Of a stretch of DNA of 64,000 nt, positions 16,431-23,997 are shown in pieces; within the stretch, counting starts at the first letter, position 1; every line of letters starts with the position of its first letter. A program made the position numbers and the translations under genes. The notes under the pieces were generated by a model that worked only from the letters and a program-made list of their open reading frames with translations, was not told where the DNA came from and searched no databases. Origin of the DNA: an uncultured Flavobacteriales bacterium (GTDB lineage Bacteria; Bacteroidota; Bacteroidia; Flavobacteriales; Crocinitomicaceae). Location: assembly GCA_946482515.1 (NCBI GenBank), contig CAMLRS010000010.1, forward strand, positions 57,922 through 121,921, in the 5' to 3' direction.

Positions 16431-16526
16431 GAGGGAATAGGAAATAGGGAACAGGAAATGGCTTCGAAAGAAAAACTATTGCCTATTCCCTGTTCACTAT
16501 TCCCTTTTTGCTATTTCCTCTTCCCC
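16431..16526. repeat. AATAGGGAACAGG-type inverted repeat in a divergent region
   Basis: The left arm contains GGGAATAGGAAATAGGGAAC and AGGAAAT. The right arm contains CTATTCCCTGTTCACTATTC and GCTATTTCC, approximately its reverse complement. It is the same family as 26488-26573 and resembles 1246-1311. It lies between the SSP411 and SGNH genes, ending about 10 nt before a promoter box. Confidence 0.7.
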
Positions 16527-16536
16527 AAATACTTCG

Positions 16537-16544
16537 TACTTTTG
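16537..16544 (+). promoter_or_regulatory. -7 box (TACTTTTG) of the SGNH-SGNH-MBOAT operon
   Basis: Perfect TAnnTTTG match. Nineteen nt upstream lies TTTC (16514-16517), one mismatch from TTTG. It predicts a start near 16551 and rules out translation from the in-frame TTG at 16508, supporting the GTG at 16565. Confidence 0.6.
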
Positions 16545-16564
16545 CAGCCATATTTTTCGTTTCC

Positions 16565-18034
16565 GTGAAGCAATTCAAACCTGTCCATGTCCTCCTGTTT
16601 ACCGTAGGCGTTTTTGCACTGCTGGCCCCGCTTTCGTGGTTGGTGAAAGACGACGCGTTCAATATCGGCGATTTTTCGGTCCGTTTCCTGAGCTCTGAAG
16701 ACCTGCTCGATCCGAAAGAACCGGTGAAAAAAGACATTACCAATATCATCGCGAAGGTGGATACGACTTCCATCGAGCTGCCAACCGATCCTGGCGTGAA
16801 GCACGATTACGTTTCCGATGGCAAAATGGGCGCACCGAATGGCGGACAGCTTTCAGGCGAATCATCTACGATCATTCAATATGCCGAAGGTGGAAAACAG
16901 GCCCTGCACAATTTCTTCGCGAAGCTGGAAAATGCTTCCAAAGGAAAAAAGATCCGCATTCTGCACTACGGCGATTCGCAGATCGAAGGCGACCGTATGA
17001 CTTCTTACATCCGTCAGCGTTTGCAAAGCCAGTTTGGTGGCAACGGTCCGGGAATGATTCCGGCTAAAAACGAATACCACACGCAAACCTTCAAGCAAAC
17101 CTGTTCACCGAATTTCATTCGTTACACGGCTTTTGGCGGCGCGAAGCTGAAATCGAAGCGCTACGGTTCCATGTGTACGGCCGCCCGCTTTACACCGGAA
17201 TACGACAGTACTGAAATGGCCGGCATCACATCTGTGAAGGAAGCGTTTATCGAAATCGAGCCGTCACCTTCCGCTTATGAGCGTGCCCGCAACTACAACA
17301 ACGTGAAGCTCTATTATACCAGCTGCGTGAGACCATGTGCGGTGAAAGTGTACCAGAACGGCAACCTGATGCATGAAGACAGCCTGGTAATGGATGGCCG
17401 TTACCACGAATTGGCTTTGTCGTTTCCTTCTACGCCTGGCAAGCTGAAATACGTGTTCTCAGCAACGGTGAGCCCGACGATCATCGGTTTCTCACTCGAA
17501 GGAGATGTGGGCGTACAGGTCGACAATATCGGGATGCGTGGTTCCAGCGGAACATTCTTCGGAAAGATCGATCAGATCACGGCATCAAAAATGTATGCCG
17601 ATCTGAACGTGGAGATGGTGATCATGCAATTCGGCGGCAACAGTGTTCCGTACCTGGAAGATTCTGCAGATGTACGCAACTACGTACGCAATTTCCGCGG
17701 ACAATTGTTAACACTCAAAAAACTGCGTCCGTCGGCGGCAATTATGGTCATAGGGCCAAGTGATATGTCGACTTCCGGTTCAGGTGGAATGGTAACGTAT
17801 AAGATGTTGCCCGTTCTGGTGAATGAAATGCGGAAAGCAGTTAAAGATATCGGAGCCTGTTACTGGGATCTCTTCAACGCGATGGGTGGGGTGAATTCCA
17901 TGCCAAGCTGGGTAGAGCAGGGACTGGCCGGAAAAGATTACATCCATTTTACGCCGAAAGGCGCCAGCATCGCTTCACAGCTCTTCTTTGATGCATTTGC
18001 GGCAGAATATGTCCGCTGGAAAAATGGTAACTAA
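16565..18034 (+). CDS. membrane-anchored SGNH/GDSL-type hydrolase or acyltransferase (1)
   Basis: A 489-residue protein with an N-terminal membrane anchor (about 5-27, VHVLLFTVGVFALLAPLSWL) and a periplasmic SGNH domain. Block I is LHYGDSQIEGDRM (nucleophile about S138). A block III-like GGNS is in VIMQFGGNSVPY. The DxxH motif is in GKDYIHFTPKGAS near the C-terminus. An all-beta insertion separates the blocks, as in PatB/AlgX-type esterases and acetyltransferases. The GTG start agrees with the promoter position; an upstream TTG would begin inside an intergenic repeat. A second SGNH gene follows after 6 nt and then an MBOAT gene, so it probably transfers or removes acyl groups on a surface polymer. 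Confidence 0.82.
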   Translation: MKQFKPVHVLLFTVGVFALLAPLSWLVKDDAFNIGDFSVRFLSSEDLLDPKEPVKKDITNIIAKVDTTSIELPTDPGVKHDYVSDGKMGAPNGGQLSGESSTIIQYAEGGKQALHNFFAKLENASKGKKIRILHYGDSQIEGDRMTSYIRQRLQSQFGGNGPGMIPAKNEYHTQTFKQTCSPNFIRYTAFGGAKLKSKRYGSMCTAARFTPEYDSTEMAGITSVKEAFIEIEPSPSAYERARNYNNVKLYYTSCVRPCAVKVYQNGNLMHEDSLVMDGRYHELALSFPSTPGKLKYVFSATVSPTIIGFSLEGDVGVQVDNIGMRGSSGTFFGKIDQITASKMYADLNVEMVIMQFGGNSVPYLEDSADVRNYVRNFRGQLLTLKKLRPSAAIMVIGPSDMSTSGSGGMVTYKMLPVLVNEMRKAVKDIGACYWDLFNAMGGVNSMPSWVEQGLAGKDYIHFTPKGASIASQLFFDAFAAEYVRWKNGN

Positions 18035-18040
18035 AGGGCA

Positions 18041-19387
18041 ATGGGCCGCAAGAACTGGAAATACTGCGTGAGAATCTTTGGACAAATAGCACTTGTGATG
18101 GCGTTGGCTGTAGCCTGTACGGCACGCTCCCAATCTGTGTATAACGGTCCGAAGGATTCGCTCAACACGTATTTTTACCCGGCTTTCCTGGAGCTCGACA
18201 CCACTTTACAGAACACCTATCCCTTCATCAATTTTGCCGAAAACTGTTTCCGGTTCTATTCGCCGCGCAGCAAAAACTGGGAAAAGCTGTATTCCGACCT
18301 GAACAAAATGGTCGAATTCAAAGACCGCAAGCTGAATTTCTACCACATTGGCGGTTCGCACGTGCAAGCGGATCTGTATACGCATGATATCCGCACGTAT
18401 CTGCAAACCCAATGGCAGGGATTGCCCGGCGAGCGCGGACTGATCTTCCCGTTCAGCCTGGCGCATACCAATGGCCCGCGGAATTACCGTTTTTCATCGC
18501 CCAACCGCTGGCGTGATTACCGGAGCGTGGCCGCTGTGAAACCTTCGGGCCACCAATACGGGTTGATGGGAGCAGTGATCGAATGCCCGGATTCGGTGAT
18601 CACGATCCAGTTCAAATACGACAAAACGGAAGTAAAACCGGGCTTCACGCGTTTGCGTATTTACCACAACAAAGGCGAATTCCCTTACGAATTGAATTTC
18701 GGCCCGGATGAGATTCTGATCGTGGATCAGCACCGCAATTCCGTGCTTGGTTACACTGAAGCCGTTTTCACCGACAACATCGATACGTTCAACCTGCAAT
18801 TTGCGCGCACGACCAATCAGCCGTTCAATTTACAGATCCATGCTGTTCAGCTGTCCAATTCCCAGCCGGGAATTTCCTACACAGCTATCGGGATCAATGG
18901 AGCCGGCTTGTACACGTATCTCGGCAACGCCAATTTCGAAGAGCAGCTGAAAGAATCGCCACCGGATTTCTTCGCTTTCTCTGTCGGAACGAATGATGCG
19001 AACGTACCGTATGCGTCGTTCAATCCCCAGACGTATAAACACAATCTCGAGCTGATGATCCAGCGTGTGCTGCGCGCCAATCCCAATTGCGCGATCCTGC
19101 TCACGGTGCCCAACGATGCCGCTTACCGGCGCCGTTACCCGAATCAGAACGTTGCCCGTGAGCGCGATGTGATCATCGAGCTGGCCAAAAAATACGAATG
19201 TCCCGTTTGGGATTTCTACGCCATCATGGGCGGGCTCGGCTCGTCGCGCGTGTGGATGGTCAACGACCTGATGGGCGCAGACATGGTGCATTTTACGGCG
19301 CCGGGCTATCACCTGAAGGCACAGCTGTTCATCGACGCACTCGAGAAGTGGCGACAGCAAATGAGTACAATTAACAACCCTAAATAA
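18041..19387 (+). CDS. exported SGNH/GDSL-type hydrolase or acyltransferase (2)
   Basis: A 448-residue protein with an N-terminal signal or anchor (about 7-30). The SGNH blocks are FYHIGGSHVQADLYTHDIR (block I, Ser in GGSH), SVGTNDANVPY (block III, GxND) and GADMVHFTAPGYH (DxxH, about residue 425). It shares its architecture and spacing with the preceding gene, so the pair probably arose by duplication, though identity is low by eye. The MBOAT gene starts 14 nt downstream. It likely acts in the periplasm on acyl groups delivered by the MBOAT protein. Confidence 0.82.
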   Translation: MGRKNWKYCVRIFGQIALVMALAVACTARSQSVYNGPKDSLNTYFYPAFLELDTTLQNTYPFINFAENCFRFYSPRSKNWEKLYSDLNKMVEFKDRKLNFYHIGGSHVQADLYTHDIRTYLQTQWQGLPGERGLIFPFSLAHTNGPRNYRFSSPNRWRDYRSVAAVKPSGHQYGLMGAVIECPDSVITIQFKYDKTEVKPGFTRLRIYHNKGEFPYELNFGPDEILIVDQHRNSVLGYTEAVFTDNIDTFNLQFARTTNQPFNLQIHAVQLSNSQPGISYTAIGINGAGLYTYLGNANFEEQLKESPPDFFAFSVGTNDANVPYASFNPQTYKHNLELMIQRVLRANPNCAILLTVPNDAAYRRRYPNQNVARERDVIIELAKKYECPVWDFYAIMGGLGSSRVWMVNDLMGADMVHFTAPGYHLKAQLFIDALEKWRQQMSTINNPK

Positions 19388-19401
19388 GACGAATCGGATA
19401 G

Positions 19402-21063
19402 ATGGAACGCCTCCACGACATATTCAGTTTTAAGATGATGGATTCAATGGTCTTCAACCGCCTTGATTTCTGGCTCTTTTTCATTTTCATTATGATCATC
19501 TTCTCCGCGCTGCACAAATTCCAGCTCATGCGGAGCATTTTCATCACGGCGGTGAGCGTCTTCCTGTACTACAAAACGTCGGGGTTGTTCGTGCTGCTCC
19601 TGCTGCTTTCCATTACCGTCAACTTCGGACTCGGAAAATGGATCTACCGCTCGGAGACCGATCTCCGGCGCAAATGGATCATAGCCTTTTCCGCAATATT
19701 CAACGTGTTTTTCCTGGCGTACTTCAAATATGCGCTCTTTTTCACCGAATCGTTCAACGAGCTGTTCCATACCAAATACGAAATTTTCAACCAGTTTGCG
19801 TTGTGGGGGAATGGCTTCTTCGGCGATCAAACTTTTGAAACGCAGATCCTGCTTCCGGCGGGTGTAAGCTTCTTCACATTCCAGTCCATCAGCTACGTGG
19901 TCGATATCTACCGCAAGGAAATTCCGCCGGTAAAAAACTACTTCGATTACGCGTTCTACGTAACGTATTTCCCGCACGTGATCATGGGGCCTATCGTTCG
20001 TGCGCGCGATTTCATTCCACAGATTTACCAGAAATTCGAGCTCGATAAGCCAACCTTCAGTGCTTCCGTTTTCATGGTGGTAAAAGGTCTGGCGAAGAAA
20101 ATCATCATTGCCGATTACATCGCCGTTCAGTTTATCGACAAAGTGGTGGAAGCGCCGGAAGCCTATCCGGGTTTTGTGAGCATCCTCGCCATGTGGGGCT
20201 ATTCGCTGCAGATCTACGGTGATTTCTCTGGTTATACTGACATCGCCATTGGTTTGTCGCGCCTGATGGGCTTCGAGCTCTTACCGAACTTTAAATCGCC
20301 GTACAAAGCCGTAAGCGTAGCCGATTTCTGGCGCCGCTGGCACATTTCCCTTGGTTCGTGGCTCCGCGATTACCTCTACATTCCGCTCGGAGGGAACAAA
20401 AAAGGAAGCATCGGAACATACATCGCCATTCTCATCATTTTCACCTTCCTGATCTTCATCACCGGCTGGTACGACCTGATCTTCATCTACCTCGGCTTGA
20501 TGGCGCTATACGTGATCGGTGTATTGATCAGTCCCGGATTCAAGCAATTCATGCACCGCGATCTCAACCTGCTTATCACCATGGTCATCGGTGGTTTGTG
20601 GCACGGTTCCACGCAGAACTTCGTGATCTGGGGAACGATGAATGGGCTGGCGCTCATCATTTACAAATACTGGAAAAAGGTTTCACCCTACGAGAACAGT
20701 AACTGGTTCATCGTGCACTTCTGGAAGATTTTCCTGACCTTTAACTTCATCACCTTCACGCGGATCTGGTTCCGTCTGAAAGGCAACGATGAGCCGATGG
20801 AAATGCTCGATCACATCTGGAACCATTTCAACTTTACGTGGCAGGCGCTCTGGACCGTTCTCTGGAATTACGGCTCGGTGTTCATTATCATTTTCCTGGG
20901 ATTCTTTACGCACTGGATGCCGCAACGCTGGAAAGACGGCATCGTCGCCGGATTTACCTCCATGCCGCTTGCCATGCAGATGGTAAGCGTTTCAGTCACC
21001 ATTCTGCTCATGTACCAGGCCGTTTCGGATTCATTCAAACCATTTGTTTACTTTGAATTCTAA
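19402..21063 (+). CDS. MBOAT family O-acyltransferase (AlgI-like)
   Basis: A 553-residue polytopic membrane protein with about 11-12 hydrophobic segments. It has AlgI-family landmarks: LPAGVSFFTFQSISYVVDIY, VIMGPIVRARDFIPQ, YGDFSGYTDIAIGLSRLMG, and FWRRWHISLGSWLRDYLYIP. The catalytic histidine is in MVIGGLWHGSTQNFVIWG. AlgI-type MBOATs pass acetyl groups across the membrane to SGNH partners that acetylate polysaccharides or peptidoglycan. Here two SGNH genes precede it on the same strand with short gaps, a complete two-component O-acylation set. The target polymer cannot be read from the sequence. Confidence 0.93.
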   Translation: MERLHDIFSFKMMDSMVFNRLDFWLFFIFIMIIFSALHKFQLMRSIFITAVSVFLYYKTSGLFVLLLLLSITVNFGLGKWIYRSETDLRRKWIIAFSAIFNVFFLAYFKYALFFTESFNELFHTKYEIFNQFALWGNGFFGDQTFETQILLPAGVSFFTFQSISYVVDIYRKEIPPVKNYFDYAFYVTYFPHVIMGPIVRARDFIPQIYQKFELDKPTFSASVFMVVKGLAKKIIIADYIAVQFIDKVVEAPEAYPGFVSILAMWGYSLQIYGDFSGYTDIAIGLSRLMGFELLPNFKSPYKAVSVADFWRRWHISLGSWLRDYLYIPLGGNKKGSIGTYIAILIIFTFLIFITGWYDLIFIYLGLMALYVIGVLISPGFKQFMHRDLNLLITMVIGGLWHGSTQNFVIWGTMNGLALIIYKYWKKVSPYENSNWFIVHFWKIFLTFNFITFTRIWFRLKGNDEPMEMLDHIWNHFNFTWQALWTVLWNYGSVFIIIFLGFFTHWMPQRWKDGIVAGFTSMPLAMQMVSVSVTILLMYQAVSDSFKPFVYFEF

Positions 21064-21826
21064 CGACCATATCTCCCCCTTTGGAGGGGGGCAGGGGGGA
21101 GGAAATCCCGCTTCACCGTTTGAGAATGGAGGGGATAAAACCGTCGTCTTCCAGGACCTCGGTCTCATGGATTACAAAGAAGCGTGGGATTACCAGGAAA
21201 CGCTTTTTGCAAAGAACATCGCCCTGAAGATCGAGCACCGCAACGGAACAAGCGACGAGCCGACGACGAACCACCTGTTGTTCGTGGAACACCCGCATGT
21301 ATACACGTTGGGGAAAAGCGGAACCGAAGACCATTTGCTCCTCGATGAAGCCGGTCTGGAAACACACCACGCAACGTATTACAAAATCAACCGTGGTGGC
21401 GATATTACCTATCACGGTCCCGGCCAGTTGGTCGCTTATCCGATTTTCGACCTCGACTACTTTTTCACCGACATCCACAAGTACATGCGCTACCTCGAGG
21501 AAGCGGTGATCCTGACCCTGAAAGAATACGGTATTGAAGGAAGTCGTTCGGAAGGATTAACGGGTGTCTGGCTCGATCCCGAAACCGATCGTGCGCGGAA
21601 AATCTGCGCAATGGGCGTTAAGTCTTCCCGCTGGGTGACCATGCACGGTATCGGGTTCAATGTCAATTCCGACTTGTCTTATTTTTCCCATATCGTCCCT
21701 TGCGGAATTGAGGATAAAGCTGTAACTTCAATGCAACACGAATTGGGAAGACCGGTCGATATGCAGGAAGTAAAGCAGCTTCTGAAAGCAAAACTGGCAG
21801 AGCAGTTCGGCTACACCTATCAATAA
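21044..21826 (+). CDS. lipB: lipoyl(octanoyl) transferase
   Basis: Transfers octanoyl groups from octanoyl-ACP to lipoyl-dependent enzymes. LipB motifs are clear: LLFVEHPHVYTLGKSG, RGGDITYHGPGQLVAYPI, and MGVKSSRWVTMHGIGFNVN with the catalytic Cys in HIVPCGIEDKAVTS. The start is uncertain. The conserved first strand VVFQDLGL lies upstream of the first good ATG (21167). The only upstream in-frame starts are TTG codons at 21044 and 21053, inside the end of the MBOAT gene. Such a start reads through a palindromic repeat and adds about 30 residues of low-complexity sequence (SPFGGGQGGG) not expected in LipB. The serine hydrolase ATG follows the stop by 1 nt. Confidence 0.9.
   Translation: MFTLNSNDHISPFGGGQGGGNPASPFENGGDKTVVFQDLGLMDYKEAWDYQETLFAKNIALKIEHRNGTSDEPTTNHLLFVEHPHVYTLGKSGTEDHLLLDEAGLETHHATYYKINRGGDITYHGPGQLVAYPIFDLDYFFTDIHKYMRYLEEAVILTLKEYGIEGSRSEGLTGVWLDPETDRARKICAMGVKSSRWVTMHGIGFNVNSDLSYFSHIVPCGIEDKAVTSMQHELGRPVDMQEVKQLLKAKLAEQFGYTYQ
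21072..21102. repeat. TCCCCCTTTGGAGGGGG-type palindromic repeat at the lipB 5' end
   Basis: CTCCCCCTTTGGAGGGGGGC followed by AGGGGGGAGG is the same design as the paired copies at 3726-3813 (palindrome then AGGAGGGTGG). It lies between the MBOAT stop and the conserved part of lipB, and is in frame with lipB. Confidence 0.75.
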
Positions 21827-21827
21827 T

Positions 21828-23084
21828 ATGGCTAAAAAGACCGGCAAAAGCAAACTGGGAAAACTCCTTCGCGGTTTCCTGTGGTTTGTGGTGGCGATCC
21901 TCGTATCTGTCAACGTATTCATACTACTCAGCGGAAGGTTCTACCTCTACAAAGGCGTTTATTTTACGTACCTGTCGGGCGAAACCTCGCCGACCATCTA
22001 CGACAAGGACAAGTTTTATTCTTCGGAGCTTCCGGCGTCTCGTAAAAGCGAGCCGTGGGCCATGCACCCGAAGTTCGGTCGTTTGCAATTACCGGCCGCC
22101 GAGCGCAGCTATATCGAAAAACTGGGCACGCGTTCGCTGCTGGTGTTCAAAGGTGATAGCCTGCTCTACGAAGAATACTGGGACGAGCACAATCAAACTA
22201 CAGTTTCCAATTCCTTTTCCGCAGCCAAGACCGTGATCAGCATGCTCATCGGTATTGCGATCGAAGAAGGCCACATCAAAAGCCTCGACGATCCGGTTTG
22301 TCGCTACTTGCCTGAATTTTCCGGAAAAGGAAAGGAAAAGATCACCATCCGTCACCTGCTCATGATGGCATCCGGACTGGATTGGGAAGAAAGTGCCAGC
22401 GACCCTTTATCTGAAAACGCCGAATCGTATTACGGAAGCGACCTGTGGGGATTGGTCAACCGCCAGCAGGTAGTTGGTCCGCCGGGGAAAGCATTCGTGT
22501 ACCAAAGCGGCAATTCGCAGATCCTCGGATTCATCCTCGAAAAAGCCACCAAACAGGATCTAACGGCTTACGCCGATAAGAAGCTGTGGCAACCCATGGG
22601 CGCTGAATCCGACGCGTTCTGGAGCCTTGATAAAGAAAACGGCGATGAAAAAGCCTTCTGCTGTCTCTACAGTACCTCGCGCGATTTCGCCCGGTTAGGG
22701 AAGCTTATCAACAACGGCGGCAACTGGAATGGTAAACAGCTTATTCCAGCCTGGTATTTTGCCGAAATGGTCAAAAACCCGGAGATGGAAACGGAAGAGA
22801 AGGTAGCCAATACGCGCTACGGTTTGCACATCTGGACCTTCCTGGGCGGACCAAACCCGGTATACTATTGCCGCGGCATCCATGGCCAGTACATCATTTC
22901 CATTCCTGCTGAAGATCTGGTGATCGTGCGTACGGGCAGCAAACGCGCCGACAATTATGCGATTCCCCGGAAAAAGCAAAACGATGCTGCTTACCTGGCC
23001 AAAGTAACCGATTACATGGGGCACCCTTCCGATCTGTTTCACTACCTGAAGATCGCCCGCGCTATTGCCCGCCAGGCGGAATAG
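21828..23084 (+). CDS. serine hydrolase of the class C beta-lactamase family
   Basis: A 418-residue protein with an N-terminal membrane anchor or signal (about 13-35), placing it in the periplasm or envelope. The S-x-x-K motif is in NSFSAAKTVISMLIG. The Tyr motif is in VYQSGNSQILGFILEKAT. HGQYIISIPAEDLVIVRTGS takes the place of the KTG/HxG region. MASGLDWEE and the fold order match beta-lactamase-related esterases and 6-aminohexanoate-dimer hydrolase-like proteins rather than true AmpC enzymes. Its start is 1 nt after lipB, suggesting a shared transcript. The substrate is unknown. Confidence 0.88.
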   Translation: MAKKTGKSKLGKLLRGFLWFVVAILVSVNVFILLSGRFYLYKGVYFTYLSGETSPTIYDKDKFYSSELPASRKSEPWAMHPKFGRLQLPAAERSYIEKLGTRSLLVFKGDSLLYEEYWDEHNQTTVSNSFSAAKTVISMLIGIAIEEGHIKSLDDPVCRYLPEFSGKGKEKITIRHLLMMASGLDWEESASDPLSENAESYYGSDLWGLVNRQQVVGPPGKAFVYQSGNSQILGFILEKATKQDLTAYADKKLWQPMGAESDAFWSLDKENGDEKAFCCLYSTSRDFARLGKLINNGGNWNGKQLIPAWYFAEMVKNPEMETEEKVANTRYGLHIWTFLGGPNPVYYCRGIHGQYIISIPAEDLVIVRTGSKRADNYAIPRKKQNDAAYLAKVTDYMGHPSDLFHYLKIARAIARQAE

Positions 23085-23124
23085 TAAATCGCTTTCATGC
23101 AGCACGAATTGACGATCTATTCCG

Positions 23125-23132
23125 TAAATTTG
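23125..23132 (+). promoter_or_regulatory. -7 box (TAAATTTG) with an adjacent 5' hairpin
   Basis: Perfect TAnnTTTG match, followed after CA by the hairpin repeat at 23135-23155. The same order (box, CA, CCTG hairpin) occurs before the arginine decarboxylase gene at 33433-33464. Confidence 0.5.
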
Positions 23133-23134
23133 CA

Positions 23135-23155
23135 CCTGCTTGCCGCAAAGGCAGG
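23135..23155. repeat. CCTGCTTGCCGCAAAGGCAGG hairpin repeat
   Basis: Imperfect palindrome with a TGCC/GGCA core stem, related to 33443-33464 and 53903-53920. It would form the very 5' end of the message for the 136-residue protein gene. Confidence 0.6.
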
Positions 23156-23173
23156 GCTTCTAACAGAGAAACA

Positions 23174-23584
23174 ATGCGCGAAGAACTCAAAGGTCCGAAA
23201 GTAGAAAACGTGAAAATGGTAGTGGTGCCGGAAAAGAATGAAGAAGGCGCTATTCAGCATTATGTTTACCTGCTGAGCCTCCGCGACGACATCATGGAAG
23301 GCATTATCATTACCAGCAAAGGCTACGGACAAAACGTCTCTACAGGCGAAACCGTTCAGACCTCTATGCTGCGCCATTCCCTTGAAGTATTGCTGCCGAA
23401 CGAAGCAGCGCGTATTGAGCCGATCATGGAAGAGGTATTCGGTCTCACCAACGAATATTGGGTGAGCTTTTGGGCGGATGATGTGATGTACGACAAAAAA
23501 TTCATCTTCCTGCCCGAAACCATCAACGAAAAGAACTATCGCGAAATTCCTAAAATGGGCGGTATCGGGATTATGGTGGGCTGA
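23174..23584 (+). CDS. uncharacterised 136-residue protein
   Basis: A soluble protein without a signal peptide. It begins KGPKVENVKMVVVPEKNEEG and continues with a beta-rich pattern (YVYLLSLRDDIMEGIIITSKGYG). Its middle resembles small Bacteroidota proteins that are often mislabelled as phenylalanyl-tRNA synthetase alpha subunit. No synthetase motif is present, and I do not assign that function. A TAAATTTG promoter box and a 21-nt hairpin lie upstream. A short AT-rich stretch and a small microprotein gene follow. Confidence 0.75.
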   Translation: MREELKGPKVENVKMVVVPEKNEEGAIQHYVYLLSLRDDIMEGIIITSKGYGQNVSTGETVQTSMLRHSLEVLLPNEAARIEPIMEEVFGLTNEYWVSFWADDVMYDKKFIFLPETINEKNYREIPKMGGIGIMVG

Positions 23585-23762
23585 CCATTCGAAATATCTA
23601 AAAAACTAAAATTCTCAAAATTTCGAAAATTGACAGTCGTTATTGGACTGGTTCAATCCGTTCAGGATTAGTGTTTAGAATATAGTGACCGTACTTTTAT
23701 GAAGTCATGACCGCGTAACGATTCACGTGAAAGCCACTTATTCTTAACACATCCATTTTTCT
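23585..23762. other. AT-rich spacer with a promoter-like box and palindrome
   Basis: No coding sequence seen. It holds TACTTTTA at 23692-23699 (a -7-like box) and the 10-nt palindrome TTCACGTGAA at 23722-23731. Both lie upstream of the 23-residue ORF, so they could be its promoter and leader. Confidence 0.4.
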
Positions 23763-23834
23763 ATGAAACAAACACAAGTCATCGTAGTGCTGGGCGCTTT
23801 CGTGCTGGCTATCGCCATAGGATTCATTTCCTGA
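23763..23834 (+). CDS. possible 23-residue single-span membrane microprotein
   Basis: ATG to TGA, 23 residues: a short polar start (MKQTQ) then an uninterrupted hydrophobic stretch (VIVVLGAFVLAIAIGFIS) that would span the membrane once. It has a promoter-like TACTTTTA about 63 nt upstream and a bidirectional terminator about 50 nt downstream, so it sits in a self-contained transcription unit with no other gene. I do not recognise the sequence; KdpF- or CydX-like accessory peptides are similar in form only. It could be a chance ORF. Confidence 0.45.
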   Translation: MKQTQVIVVLGAFVLAIAIGFIS

Positions 23835-23882
23835 TAAAACCGTCTAAGCAAAATTTCGCCCTAAAACGAAATCAAAGAAAAA

Positions 23883-23910
23883 CCCCGCTCTCTTTTGGAA
23901 GCGGGGCTTT
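23883..23910. terminator. bidirectional Rho-independent terminator
   Basis: CCCCGCT (23883-23889) pairs with AGCGGGG (23900-23906). On the plus strand it is followed by CTTTCTATATTTTT, on the minus strand by TTTTTC. It can end both the microprotein unit and the hmgA-hppD message. Confidence 0.8.
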
Positions 23911-23937
23911 CTATATTTTTAAGTAATCAGAAACGCG

Positions 23938-23997
23938 CTAACTCATCAACTCGCACTAATAACTTCTAACTCGAAACTACCAACTAGTAACTAGTTA
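23938..23997. repeat. AACTCGCAACTTC-like repeat (copy 2)
   Basis: Degenerate AACTCATCAACTCGCACTAA-type units run into the TAA stop of hppD (23995-23997). Related to 1-36 and 28885-28941. Confidence 0.7.

Noticed and set aside
16508..16564. N-terminal extension of the first SGNH protein from a TTG
   Set aside because: It begins inside an inverted repeat and upstream of the promoter box at 16537-16544.
23641..23670. GGTTCAATCC resembling a tRNA T-arm
   Set aside because: No acceptor, D-arm or anticodon stem can be formed around it.
23883..23910. Attenuator or riboswitch upstream of a gene
   Set aside because: It lies between gene 3' ends and has terminator features on both strands, with no downstream gene start.
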